DNA of 64,000 nucleotides from Desulforhabdus sp. TSK (lineage in GTDB: Bacteria; Desulfobacterota; Syntrophobacteria; Syntrophobacterales; Syntrophobacteraceae), in NCBI RefSeq assembly GCF_022836495.1, contig NZ_BQXM01000014.1, positions 1 through 64,000 of the forward strand, read 5' to 3'. The notes below the pieces were generated by a model that did no database searches, was not told where the DNA came from, and saw nothing but the letters and a program-made list of their open reading frames with translations. How positions within the stretch are numbered: the stretch's first letter is position 1; the number at the start of each line of letters is the position of its first letter. The position numbers were made by a program, and so were the translations under genes. Shown here piece after piece: positions 43,486 through 51,292 of this stretch.

Positions 43486-43620
43486 CAACATTGGCTTTGC
43501 CCGCCAGCCAATGCTTTCGGCGCAGGCTGGTGGGCAAAGCCCACCCTGCGCAAGAACTCTCGTTGTAGTATTAGAGCCGTATTTGGAATTCCAATTTCAA
43601 CGATTCGATGCCCCATGGGG

Positions 43621-43648
43621 TTGACATAAAGGAAATAGCCTCTATACT
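43621..43648 (+). promoter_or_regulatory. Promoter of the rnk leader RNA
   Basis: A perfect TTGACA (43621-43626) and TATACT (43643-43648) with a 16-bp spacer. The expected start is near 43655. Confidence 0.7.
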
Positions 43649-43654
43649 CAACCA

Positions 43655-43791
43655 CGTATCATCGTGTTGATCTGGAGCCCCTGAGCGCGGTCATGCTCTC
43701 TGTGCAAGCGGCCGAAGAAATGAAGGGGATAAGTTGCTGTTGAGCGAGACTATCGACACTCGGTAGGAGTGTCGATAGTCTCTTTTTTTTT
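43655..43791 (+). ncRNA. Candidate leader or small RNA upstream of rnk
   Basis: The interval from the promoter to a perfect intrinsic terminator is about 137 nt and has no open frame of note. CACG...CGTG (43654-43667) and GAGC...GCTC can form small hairpins, and CCCC near 43680 can pair with GGGG near 43726. This resembles E. coli greA, another GreA-fold gene, whose leader is terminated early to give the GraL RNAs. Either a stable small RNA or an attenuated leader is inferred. No Rfam-type family was recognised. Confidence 0.5.
43746..43791 (+). terminator. Perfect 16-bp intrinsic terminator before rnk
   Basis: GAGACTATCGACACTC (43746-43761) pairs perfectly with 43767-43782 around a GGTAG loop, followed by nine Ts. 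It lies 36 bp upstream of the rnk start, so it must be read through or relieved for rnk expression from the promoter at 43621. Confidence 0.9.
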
Positions 43792-43827
43792 GTCTCTCGA
43801 AGAAAGAAACGAATGGAGGAAGTCCTC

Positions 43828-44250
43828 ATGCAGAAAAAAAAGACCATTTACGTGACGCAATCCGATATGAATCGGCTGGAAAAGCTGCTGGAGCTCCTCG
43901 AGGAACAGGGTGATGGGCGCGATCAGGAGCACCTGCTGCAGTTGGAAGAGGAGCTCCACCGGGCAAAAGTCGTGGCGCCCCAAAACATTCACCCTGAGGT
44001 GGTGACCATGAATTCGAAGGTTCGGACCAAAGACCTGAACACCGGCAAAGAAACGATTTATCACCTGGTCTTCCCGGGAGATGCCGATGCGGCAAACCAC
44101 AAGGTCTCCATTCTGGCCCCCATCGGTACGGCCCTCATCGGCTTCAAGGCAGGCGACATCGTGGAGTGGAAGGCCCCGGCGGGAATGAAACAGTTGAAAA
44201 TCGAAGAGGTCCTTTATCAGCCCGAGGCAGCGGGAGATTTTCATCTTTAA
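43828..44250 (+). CDS. rnk: Rnk/GreA-fold regulator
   Basis: This 140-residue protein matches Rnk, a GreA/GreB-like factor that binds RNA polymerase but lacks the long acidic coiled-coil needed for cleavage. The short N-terminal coiled coil (SDMNRLEKLLELLEEQ...LLQLEEELHRAKVV) is followed by the FKBP-like C-terminal domain: TMNSKVRTKDLNTGKETIYHLVFPGDAD, VSILAPIGTALIGFKAGDIVEW. The ATG at 43828 is chosen because GGAGG lies 8 bp upstream. An ATG at 43813 would have no ribosome site. Confidence 0.88.
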   Translation: MQKKKTIYVTQSDMNRLEKLLELLEEQGDGRDQEHLLQLEEELHRAKVVAPQNIHPEVVTMNSKVRTKDLNTGKETIYHLVFPGDADAANHKVSILAPIGTALIGFKAGDIVEWKAPAGMKQLKIEEVLYQPEAAGDFHL

Positions 44251-44361
44251 CGCCGCGTCGGAGTCGATGGGCCAGGAGCGAAAAACCGCGGGGTGGGTGA
44301 GCGGAGCGGAGCCCACCCTGCATCGCCTCCCAACCTTTGGAGCCAGCTCCGCATGGCAAAG

Positions 44362-44724
44362 TCACATCCAATGTCCCGAAACATCGGCGGATTGAGTATA
44401 AGCGTATTTTCCCGCCCTGAATTGCTCGACGGCTTCCCGCACAGAACCGCTCACCCCCACCACGACCCCCACGCCGGCGGCCTTGAGGGTATCGAAGGCC
44501 TTGGGACCGCAATGCCCCGTCAGGACTGCCTCCGCCTTTTGCCGGGCCACCAGAACAGCAGCCTGTATCCCCGCACCCTGCGGAGACTGCAGGTTTTGGC
44601 TGTTTTCAACAGCTTCATATTCCAGGGTATCCGGATCCACCACGAGGAACCAGGCGGCCCGCCCAAACCGTGGATCCACCTGGGCTTCCAGATTTTTGGC
44701 CGTAGCGCTGACGGCGACTTTCAT
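44362..44724 (-). CDS. NifX/NifB-family (ORP-like) protein
   Basis: This 120-residue protein is a dinitrogenase iron-molybdenum cofactor-fold protein: MKVAVSATAKNLEAQVDPRFGRAAWFLVVD, then GIQAAVLVARQKAEAVLTGHCGPKAFDTLKAAGV and VREAVEQFRAGKY. The fold binds metal clusters; in Desulfovibrio orange proteins it carries a Mo-Cu sulfide cluster. The one cysteine (GHCGPKA) is the likely ligand zone. The start at 44724 follows AAAGGAAAG. It is the last gene of the ORP-like cluster. Confidence 0.85.
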   Translation of the reverse strand: MKVAVSATAKNLEAQVDPRFGRAAWFLVVDPDTLEYEAVENSQNLQSPQGAGIQAAVLVARQKAEAVLTGHCGPKAFDTLKAAGVGVVVGVSGSVREAVEQFRAGKYAYTQSADVSGHWM

Positions 44725-44817
44725 GAGGTCTTTCCTTTCATCTTTTTTCAATGCCCTTTCGACGCTTCCCGATATTCATCTTAACGGTCATGAGCATAGT
44801 GATGTTCACCCCAACGA

Positions 44818-44901
44818 TAAAAATCCCCCCTGCCCCCCTTTGCCCAAGGGGGGAAACACAACTCCTCCCCCTTTATCAAAGGGGGATTGAGGGGGATTTT
44901 C
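44818..44901. repeat. Palindromic CCCCC/GGGGG repeat between the NifX-like genes
   Basis: AAAATCCCCCCTGCCCCCCTTT is mirrored by AAAGGGGGATTGAGGGGGATTTT, with an internal second pair. This is a common short intergenic repeat of Desulfobacterota genomes and probably acts as an RNA hairpin between the two genes. Confidence 0.65.
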
Positions 44902-44914
44902 ATGGTAAATCTGC

Positions 44915-45265
44915 CTAATGATCACAAACATTTGCCCCTGTCGTCAGGGTGTTTGTGAGGAACTGCTGGATGAGCTCTTCGGGAGTGAGGCAAGGGGCTC
45001 CGGTAATGACCTTGATATCTTGCTGGTTGAAAAGATCGATGGCCCGAGCCCCCATGCCTCCGGCAATCACCAGGTTCACATTCAACTGCCCCAGCCAGCG
45101 GGGCAAAAGGCCCGGTTCATGGGGAGGGGGAGTGATCGTCTGCTTGTTTTGAATGACTCCATCCCGAACATCCACGATGGAGAACTGTTCACAATGGCCG
45201 AAATGATTGGTGAGTGCCCCGCCTGCCATGGGAATGGCGACTTTGAAATTCTTGAAATCCGACAT
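44915..45265 (-). CDS. NifX/NifB-family (ORP-like) protein
   Basis: This 116-residue member of the same fold has VAIPMAGGALTNHFGHCEQFSIVDV, PPPHEPGLLPRWLGQLNVNLVIAGGMGARAIDLF and DIKVITGAPCLTPEELIQQFL. The FGHCEQF histidine-cysteine motif and the GGMGxRA loop are typical of the orange-protein subgroup adjacent to MinD ATPases. GGATCAGGC precedes the ATG, inside the Mrp remnant. Expression probably starts at the sigma-54-like site at 45445-45459. Confidence 0.87.
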   Translation of the reverse strand: MSDFKNFKVAIPMAGGALTNHFGHCEQFSIVDVRDGVIQNKQTITPPPHEPGLLPRWLGQLNVNLVIAGGMGARAIDLFNQQDIKVITGAPCLTPEELIQQFLTNTLTTGANVCDH

Positions 45266-45363
45266 GCCTGATCCTTTCGCTGCTTCAGCTGAACATCTTC
45301 CTGAGGCTTATTTCCCTGGGGCTGCGCCCCATGACCGCATTGCTGACTTTGACATGAACCCAT
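45266..45363 (-). pseudogene. Start of an Mrp/NBP35-type ATPase gene, body deleted
   Basis: The frame opens MGSCQSQQCGHGAQPQGNKPQEDVQLKQR, the Cys-rich leader typical of deltaproteobacterial Mrp (Fe-S carrier ATPase) proteins, which normally continue into a GKGGVGKST P-loop. Here the P-loop and the rest are absent: after LKQRKDQ the frame runs into the NifX-like start region. AAGGAG lies 9 bp before the ATG. In Desulfovibrio vulgaris an Mrp-like gene belongs to the orp operon, so its loss here is a change to the cluster. Confidence 0.55.
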
Positions 45364-45444
45364 TCGTGAAAACTCCTTCGTATCGATCCAATCCATCCAT
45401 TCATTCTTCCTACTGCCGTGAGATATCGACTGGGGCTTTAATAA

Positions 45445-45459
45445 TCAAAGAATATGCCA
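45445..45459 (-). promoter_or_regulatory. Probable sigma-54 promoter (NifX-like operon)
   Basis: On the minus strand TGGCATATTCTTTGA matches TGGCACG-N4-TTGCA with the essential GG kept and GA in place of the -12 GC. It lies 82 bp upstream of the Mrp remnant start. The palindromic activator site lies 85-130 bp further upstream, the normal enhancer distance. Confidence 0.5.
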
Positions 45460-45542
45460 AGTCAGTTTTAATATTGATATCCATATATTAAATTGGAGCA
45501 CCCTTACCGGGGCGGGCAGGAGCCTTCAAAAGCGTTCTTAAG

Positions 45543-45590
45543 GGAACAAAATGCACCCGCTGTTGCCAGGATCAGGGAACAAATTGTTCC
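45543..45590. promoter_or_regulatory. Likely enhancer sites for the sigma-54 activator
   Basis: GGAACAAATTGTTCC (45576-45590) is a perfect 15-bp palindrome about its central A. GGAACAAAATGCACC (45543-45557) repeats its left half. Both lie between the NifX-like operon promoter and the activator gene, so they are good candidates for its DNA target. Confidence 0.6.
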
Positions 45591-45658
45591 TCCTGTTGGC
45601 AGGCACACCCGAGCCCTCGCATTTTCTACGCAGGCCTGGAGGGAGGCAAAAACCGGGA

Positions 45659-47011
45659 TTATTCCTGGAGAGCAGAAGGGGCTATGAGCTGGTGGCGCTG
45701 GATCTTTCGTCTGAGCGTATTTTTGTCGATACCGAGCTCCCTGGCCGTGGCGAGGCGGCGCCACTGGTTGCGCTCCAAGGCCTCTAAAATGGCCCGCTTT
45801 TCTATATCCTCCAGGGTCGATCCCTGGGGCAGGGAAGCACCACCACTGGGAATATCCCGCCGGAGCTGCTCGGGGAGGTGTGCAGGAAGGATAAGGCCTT
45901 CACGGCACAGGATGAACGCATATTCCAGGGCATTTTCCAGCTCCCGAATGTTTCCCGGCCAGTCGTGGCTCATGAAAAACGCCAGGGTATCGTGGCTGAG
46001 GCCCAGGATTTTTTTGTTCCGCAGCTTATTCAACCGTTCGATGAAATGTTCGGCCAGGAGAGGGATGTCTTCCTTGCGGTCTGCAAGAGGCGGTAGGACC
46101 AGCTTGACCACGTTGATGCGATAGTAGAGGTCCTTGCGGAATTTTCCGATCTCCACCAGGTGCTCCAGGTTCTTATTGGTCGCCGTAATGATCCGCACGT
46201 TGGTCTGGACACTTCGGGAAGACCCCAAAGGCTCGTAGCTCCGCTCCTCCAGGACCCTCAGGAGGCGCACCTGGAGGGCAGGGGAGATGTCGCCGATTTC
46301 ATCCAGAAAAAGCGACCCCTCCTCGGCCATGGCGAACCGCCCCAGCCGGTTGCGCCTGGCATCCGTAAAGGCCCCGGCCACATGTCCGAAAAGCTCGGAT
46401 TCCAGGAGCGTATCGGGAAGGGCACCACAGTTGAGGGCCACGAAAGGCCCCCTGGCCCGGGGGCTCAGATCGTGGATGGCGCGGCTCAGAAGCTCCTTCC
46501 CCGTTCCACTCTCTCCCTGAATCAATACGGAGCTCTCGCTCTGAGCAACGTCCGGAAGGATGGAAAAGATCTTTCGCATGAGGGGGGAACGGGAAATGAT
46601 ATCGTGAAAACGATACCGTCGGTCGAGCTCCTTCCGCAGGGTTTCCACCAGGCTCAGGTCCCGGAAGGTTTCCACTCCCCCGATGACCCGATCCGATTCA
46701 TCCTTGAGAAGCGCCGTGCTGACGGTGATGGGGATTTCCTCGCCGTCAGCACGCAGGATGGCAACGGGCTGATTGATGATGGGCTTTCCGGCATCGAACG
46801 TCTGCTTCAAAACGCACATGGATTCACAGACATTGGCACGGAACACCTCGCAGCAGGGACGGCCGATGGCCTCGGAAGCGGGAATTCCCGTGATCTCCTC
46901 CGCTGCGCGGTTGAAAAACGTGACTCGCCATTCCAGATCCACCGTAAAAACGCCGTCTGCGATGCTGTTCAGGATGATTTGAGTTTGGGGAGAAAGATCC
47001 GGTTTTGCCAC
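45659..47011 (-). CDS. PAS-AAA-Fis sigma-54-dependent transcription activator
   Basis: This 450-residue regulator has an N-terminal PAS domain (about 10-115) with a Cys-rich patch (CCEVFRANVCESMC), a central AAA domain (Walker A GESGTGKE at 166-173, Walker B-type SLFLDEIGD) and a Fis-type helix-turn-helix (ATARELGIDKNTLRRKIQR). The sigma-54 contact loop reads GAFTDA (213-218) rather than GAFTGA. The PAS cysteines suggest redox or metal sensing. It is the counterpart of the regulator of the D. vulgaris orp operons. Start GTG 47011; ribosome site weak. Confidence 0.93.
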   Translation of the reverse strand: MAKPDLSPQTQIILNSIADGVFTVDLEWRVTFFNRAAEEITGIPASEAIGRPCCEVFRANVCESMCVLKQTFDAGKPIINQPVAILRADGEEIPITVSTALLKDESDRVIGGVETFRDLSLVETLRKELDRRYRFHDIISRSPLMRKIFSILPDVAQSESSVLIQGESGTGKELLSRAIHDLSPRARGPFVALNCGALPDTLLESELFGHVAGAFTDARRNRLGRFAMAEEGSLFLDEIGDISPALQVRLLRVLEERSYEPLGSSRSVQTNVRIITATNKNLEHLVEIGKFRKDLYYRINVVKLVLPPLADRKEDIPLLAEHFIERLNKLRNKKILGLSHDTLAFFMSHDWPGNIRELENALEYAFILCREGLILPAHLPEQLRRDIPSGGASLPQGSTLEDIEKRAILEALERNQWRRLATARELGIDKNTLRRKIQRHQLIAPSALQE

Positions 47012-47035
47012 TATGCCACCATCCGGTTGTCTTTA

Positions 47036-47187
47036 GAGGCTGTCTAAAAATTCATTTCCTCGTCGTTCCGGCAGTCTTTTAGCCGGAATCCACCCCAGCG
47101 AAAAACCTGGATTCCGGCTTAAGAACCGCCGGAATGACGAAACAAGGTGGATGCTCGGAGTGATTGACTCATTTTTTAGACAGCCTC
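47036..47187. mobile_element. 152-bp MITE-like element, copy A
   Basis: Terminal inverted repeats GAGGCTGTCTAAAAA / TTTTTAGACAGCCTC bound an internal palindrome built on CCGGAATCCA...TGGATTCCGG. It has the same length as, and is nearly identical in reverse to, the element at 62354-62505. It is flanked by TTA and TCA, a possible worn TNA target duplication. It lies between the activator gene and the second MinD-like gene and encodes nothing. Confidence 0.8.
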
Positions 47188-47194
47188 TCAGGCT

Positions 47195-48073
47195 TCAAAC
47201 CCCCACGTCAGATGCCTGAAGCGCTCGCACCACTTTTTCCCAGAGGGCCACAACGGCATCCCTGGCAGGACCTTGATTGTATTCGATGATCGTCTTTTCT
47301 TCAACTTGGGCTCTAGTAAAGTCCGCGTCAAAGGGCAGATAACCCATGAAGGCATATCCCGCGGATCGGCAGTGGGCGTCGATCTGACGTGCCCCATCCC
47401 AGTGCAGGTCCGCCTTGTTGACACACACGAGGGCGGGGACCTGGAAATGCCGCGCCAGCTCCCCCACCCGGTTGAGGTCATGCAAACCGGAAACGGTGGG
47501 CTCCGAAACGATGAGCACCGCCGAGGCGCCCCCGATGGAAGCAATCACGGGGCACCCAATGCCGGGAGGCCCGTCGGTGAGGAGCCAGTCCGCATGATTC
47601 TCCTCACCCATGCGCCGCGCTTCCTTCCGCACCAGGGAGACCAGTTTGCCGGAATTTTCTTCGGCGATTCCCAGGCGGGCATGGACCAGGGGACCAAAGC
47701 GTGTTTGGGAAAAATACCATTCCCCGCAGAGACTTTCAGGAAAGTCGATGGCCCCCGCCGGGCAAAAGTGGTGGCAGACGCCGCAGCCTTCACACTGGAG
47801 CGGATCCACCACGAGATCCGGAGAAATAGCTCCGAAACGACACCGTTCCAGGCAGTCTCCGCATTGAGTACAGCGCTCGGGGTCGATGGACGCTTTATGG
47901 CCGGCCCTGAAATCATGACGCTCCACAACCGTGGGAGAGAGGAGCAGATGCAGGTCTGCGGCATCCACATCCGCATCGCAAAGGACCTGTCGTCGCGCCA
48001 GCGCTGCAAAGGCCCCCACAATACTGGTTTTCCCCGTTCCGCCTTTTCCACTGATGATGACAAGCTCTTTCAT
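47195..48073 (-). CDS. MinD/ParA-type ATPase with two ferredoxin motifs
   Basis: This 292-residue protein starts MKELVIISGKGGTGKTS (deviant Walker A), continues LCDADVDAADLHLLL, and then inserts two 4Fe-4S motifs (CTQCGDCLERC and CEGCGVCHHFCPAGAI) before the rest of the ATPase (TDGPPGIGCPV, VNKADLH). This is the orp-type MinD family; in D. vulgaris two such proteins act with the orange protein and influence cell division. The ATGA overlap with the upstream paralogue shows coupling. The stop lies 8 bp before MITE copy A. Confidence 0.92.
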   Translation of the reverse strand: MKELVIISGKGGTGKTSIVGAFAALARRQVLCDADVDAADLHLLLSPTVVERHDFRAGHKASIDPERCTQCGDCLERCRFGAISPDLVVDPLQCEGCGVCHHFCPAGAIDFPESLCGEWYFSQTRFGPLVHARLGIAEENSGKLVSLVRKEARRMGEENHADWLLTDGPPGIGCPVIASIGGASAVLIVSEPTVSGLHDLNRVGELARHFQVPALVCVNKADLHWDGARQIDAHCRSAGYAFMGYLPFDADFTRAQVEEKTIIEYNQGPARDAVVALWEKVVRALQASDVGV

Positions 48074-48954
48074 TGGCTTCCTTCTCTTCCATTGTGGCCA
48101 TTGCCGCACCCGCCCTGAACCCTGCAGATGGCGTCATACAGGGTCAACATCTTTTCCCGCCATTCGGGAAGGACTTCCACCAGGAGCTCCCCTTTCGCGT
48201 AGGCTTCCGCCACGCGGCGGTCGAAGGGGATCTCCATGAGCAGGGGGATTTTTTCCTTCCCGGCGAATTTCCGGATACGGTCATCCCCCAGGTCGGAGCG
48301 GTTGATGGCAATTCCCATGGGAATTCCCAGAATGCGAACCGCTCCCACCGCCAGCTCCAGGTCATTCAAACCGAAGGGAGTCGGCTCCGTGACGAGAAGG
48401 ACGAAATCACTTCCCCTCAGAGCGGCCATGACGGGGCAGGAAGTTCCCGGCGGGGCATCCACCAGGGTAAGGCCGTCACCGCCGGCTGCTTCCCGGACCT
48501 TGCGGATGAGCGGCGGCGCCATGGCTTCCCCCACGCGAAGGCGCCCCTGAACGAATTGGAGCGGCCCTCGGGAGCCCTCTTCCACTACTCCCAGCAGCCG
48601 TTTACCGGAGCGCACCGCATTTTCAGGGCAGACCATGAAGCACCCTCCACAGCTGTGGCAGAGCTCCGGAAACGTCAGGGCCAACTCGGGAAGAATGGCG
48701 ATGGCGTTGAATTGGCAGATCTCCTGGCACTTTCCACAGTAGGCGCAAAGCTTTGTATCGATGTCGGGGACTTCCGCCCAGATCTCGTTTGTCCGGGTAA
48801 AGGTCGGCGAGAGAAAAAGGTGGTCGTTCGGCTCTTCCACATCGCAATCGAGCAACGTCACCTCAGGTTCTATATTCCTCAATGCAACAGCAAGATTGGC
48901 GGCGAGGGTTGTCTTCCCTGTTCCGCCCTTTCCGCTGGCGATACTGATGATCAT
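48070..48954 (-). CDS. MinD/ParA-type ATPase with two ferredoxin motifs
   Basis: This 294-residue paralogue of the next gene has SGKGGTGKTT, LDCDVEEPNDHLFL, 4Fe-4S motifs CAYCGKCQEIC and CHSCGGCFMVCPENAV, then VDAPPGTSCPVMAAL and INRSDLG. Its C terminus is Gly/Cys-rich (GGCGNGHNG). Such tandem pairs are diagnostic of the ORP-type cluster. It follows the Zn-ribbon NifX-like gene by 23 bp and is presumably driven by the sigma-54 promoter at 49681-49695. Confidence 0.93.
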   Translation of the reverse strand: MIISIASGKGGTGKTTLAANLAVALRNIEPEVTLLDCDVEEPNDHLFLSPTFTRTNEIWAEVPDIDTKLCAYCGKCQEICQFNAIAILPELALTFPELCHSCGGCFMVCPENAVRSGKRLLGVVEEGSRGPLQFVQGRLRVGEAMAPPLIRKVREAAGGDGLTLVDAPPGTSCPVMAALRGSDFVLLVTEPTPFGLNDLELAVGAVRILGIPMGIAINRSDLGDDRIRKFAGKEKIPLLMEIPFDRRVAEAYAKGELLVEVLPEWREKMLTLYDAICRVQGGCGNGHNGREGSQ

Positions 48955-48977
48955 TTCAAATTCTCCTTGTCTGAGCC

Positions 48978-49607
48978 CTATTTTCTCACCATGGGTTGAT
49001 CACACTCGTGGCAGCGCATCTGGGCACAGGGGATCCCCCGCTGGTGCGGGACTTCCATACCGCAGGCAGGGCACAGGCAGAAATCTCGCATCTCCGAGCC
49101 CGGGAGACCTCCAGGGGCATTGGGCTCCAGGCCGCTGTCCCCTCCACTTCGCCAGCCGCGTCCCGGCCCGAGGCAGCGCCCCCGGCCTGCCGCCATTCCG
49201 GAGGCCTCACCCGACCCTTCTTCCCGCAGGTCCCTCTGGGCCTTCCGAGGACAGTCTCCCCGGTACTGGCGCTGCCCACCGCACCCCGGCAGCCAAAATC
49301 GCGGTTCCTCCAGCTGCCGGCCCCTGTACCCACGCAGAACATCCAGGACGGGCCCGGAAACCCCGCAGAGGATCTTTATCCCCAGGTTGGCCGCGTAGCA
49401 GAGAAGCTCCCGGCTGATGGCCCCGCAGATGACGGTGTGAACCCCCTTGTCCTTCAGGCATCGCAGGATTTCGAAACCCGTCGCCGATGGAAAGAAGAGC
49501 TCTTCCCCTCGAGAGGCTTCCGGTTCCTCATCGGAAACGATCAGAACCCTTTTAGACCAGTTGAGCACCGGAGCCACCCGGTCGCGAAATACAGGTATGG
49601 CCAGCAT
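48978..49607 (-). CDS. NifX-like protein with C-terminal zinc ribbon
   Basis: This 209-residue protein starts with a NifX-type domain (MLAIPVFRDRVAPVLNWSKRVLIV, then LKDKGVHTVICGAISRELLCYAANLGIKILCGVSGPVLDVL). The middle is Gly/Arg-rich, low in complexity and probably disordered. The end is a zinc ribbon, CPACGMEVPHQRGIPCAQMRCHECDQPMV. It is the first gene of the ATPase operon, 74 bp downstream of a consensus sigma-54 promoter. The start at 49607 has GGGGAAG upstream. Role in cofactor or cluster handling is inferred from context. Confidence 0.8.
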   Translation of the reverse strand: MLAIPVFRDRVAPVLNWSKRVLIVSDEEPEASRGEELFFPSATGFEILRCLKDKGVHTVICGAISRELLCYAANLGIKILCGVSGPVLDVLRGYRGRQLEEPRFWLPGCGGQRQYRGDCPRKAQRDLREEGSGEASGMAAGRGRCLGPGRGWRSGGDSGLEPNAPGGLPGSEMRDFCLCPACGMEVPHQRGIPCAQMRCHECDQPMVRK

Positions 49608-49680
49608 GATTCCACTTCCCCTGCTGTGCATTGTGCTGTTCCCAACCCTTCAATTCCTTTCACCACTGGATGTTCTTAAG

Positions 49681-49695
49681 GCAATCCCCGTGCCA
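49681..49695 (-). promoter_or_regulatory. Consensus sigma-54 promoter of the MinD operon
   Basis: The minus strand reads TGGCACGGGGATTGC, an exact match to TGGCACG-N4-TTGC. It is 74 bp upstream of the first gene, with the cognate-type activator gene in the same cluster. A GGGAACA half-site like the one near 45543 lies in the leader (about 49640-49652). Confidence 0.88.
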
Positions 49696-50019
49696 TTGGG
49701 CGAGGGACAAGAAATACAGGGAGGGGTGGCACACATCTGATGAGGTTATCGATTGAATTAACAGGATATTATATGATTCACAGCCAGCGAAGCGGCTGCG
49801 GGAGGGATAGCCGGGAGGATGTTAGCCATGAGAATGTCTTTTCAGGTGGGTTCATTTTGCACCCATCCCCAGGAGAGACTACCCTCTGTCTTGGCCGCTT
49901 GCTTTCCTGTGAAAGTTCTGCGCGCCTCAACTGATCAGCCGTTCAGATGGCTTTTTTCTCTAGCCAGGAATCTACTTCCCCGGCCCTTACCGCTTAAAAT
50001 ATCGCGTGGGGCTGACCAA
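49696..50019. other. Intergenic region, nothing coding
   Basis: This lies between the sigma-54 promoter and the TetR gene stop. No gene or repeat is supported. The left part may hold upstream activator sites; no further GGAACA palindrome is seen. Confidence 0.4.
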
Positions 50020-50712
50020 TCACTGTTGCGGCTTTGTGTCGCAATGTCCTTTGCTGGAAAAAGCGCCCTCAAGGAGATCAAAGGTTTCTTCTATCTTCTC
50101 GAACAGCGAATAAGACATATTCTTGAGCAGCCAGACAGTGACAACATGGTCGATCGTACCAATGACGAGTGTGCGAGCGACAAAGGGATCCAGATCGGGT
50201 CGCATCTCTCCGGATTGCTTGCCTTCTTCAAAAATATCGATGAGATAATGGTAGAGACTCCTGACGTTTGTGTAGACCGACGTCTCCATAAAGCTGGCGC
50301 TGGTTTTGAGGAACAGGTACACGATCTTGGAGTCCAGGGGAGATTCCTCGATGCGGCGGTACATCCACCAGATATACTTCCTCAGCTTGTTGAATGCTCC
50401 TTTGATCCCAAACATCTGATCCTCCAGATCCTTCAGCAGTTGATTGACCCACAGGTCTGGAATGGCAAGCAAGAGGTCTTCCTTTCCCTTGAAGTACTCA
50501 TAGAGGGCAGCCTCCGAAAGTCCAACCTGTCGACAGATGTCCACCACCGTCGTTTTGAGGAAACCGTTTTCAGCAAAGAGCAACTTCGCACTGTTGATGA
50601 TGCGCTCCCTGGTGTCTTCGGCCTTCTTGCTGAGGGTCGTTTTCTTCTCTTCCGATCGATTGGATTTCGATCTGGCACCTTCTTTTGTTGCGTCCTGAGA
50701 TTTGGTCGTCAA
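50020..50712 (-). CDS. TetR-family repressor
   Basis: This 230-residue regulator has the TetR HTH (RERIINSAKLLFAENGFLKTTVVDICRQVGLSEAALYEYFKGKEDLL) at residues 34-80 and an all-helical ligand domain. The first 30 residues are a charged, probably flexible extension. Start TTG 50712 is the only candidate and has only a weak purine run upstream. It is divergent from the aryl-CoA-ligase-like gene across 580 bp and probably controls it, perhaps sensing an acyl-CoA. The gene is less GC-rich than its neighbours. Confidence 0.88.
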   Translation of the reverse strand: MTTKSQDATKEGARSKSNRSEEKKTTLSKKAEDTRERIINSAKLLFAENGFLKTTVVDICRQVGLSEAALYEYFKGKEDLLLAIPDLWVNQLLKDLEDQMFGIKGAFNKLRKYIWWMYRRIEESPLDSKIVYLFLKTSASFMETSVYTNVRSLYHYLIDIFEEGKQSGEMRPDLDPFVARTLVIGTIDHVVTVWLLKNMSYSLFEKIEETFDLLEGAFSSKGHCDTKPQQ

Positions 50713-51292
50713 TGTATGATGATCCCATTCTTAATGATGTAAATAATATTAGGTTTTAATGGTAAAAAATGATAAATAGTGATCCAGATCATCTTTATAG
50801 CACATATTTTCAGTCCAAGCATCCCCAAAATCATAGTTGCTGCAAGTTGGTTTTTTTAAGCGGCGTGCAGAGATGACGGAAATGCTTCCGAGGTGCATTC
50901 AGTTTGGAAATGTGTAGGTCCAGCTCCAACATTCCTCTCCCGAGACGGGCTGTCATGGGTTCAGAGATTCTTGGGACCTCGGTCCTCCTCATTTCTGCCC
51001 AAAAGCTTCCTGTGCTTCCTCCGAGCATAGTTGGTGTTCATCCAAACATCAGCCTCGATTGCTTTTTACCAAAAATATTAATATCATTTTTGACATAACA
51101 AACTAACATAATATATTGTAATTATAATGGAAATTATTATTATATGCGTCATATTTTCATGTTAAAATCGCATAAAACTTAATGCTATTATATTTTATCT
51201 TGACGGACCGCTATCCCCGTGATATGTCTCGATCAACACTTGGAGGAATCACCAGCAATCTCTCAACGACCGCATGGATGTGAGGAGGCAAT
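50713..51292. other. AT-rich divergent regulatory region
   Basis: No gene can be supported. The right half is strikingly AT-rich compared with the surroundings and carries the promoter at 51090-51117. A second weaker box pair (TTGACG at about 51200, TATGTC) lies closer to the ligase gene. Confidence 0.45.
51090..51117 (+). promoter_or_regulatory. Promoter in the TetR/ligase intergenic region
   Basis: A perfect TTGACA (51090-51095) and TATATT (51112-51117) with 16 bp between them, pointing toward the CoA-ligase gene 175 bp away. Confidence 0.55.

Noticed and set aside
43655-43745. tRNA gene in the rnk leader
   Set aside because: No cloverleaf with a GTTCRA-type T-loop can be drawn; the hairpins present are short and unrelated.
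44362-45265. Nitrogen-fixation genes
   Set aside because: The NifX/NifB-fold proteins here sit with orp-type MinD ATPases and no nifHDK or NifB radical-SAM gene is present, so a nitrogenase role is not supported.
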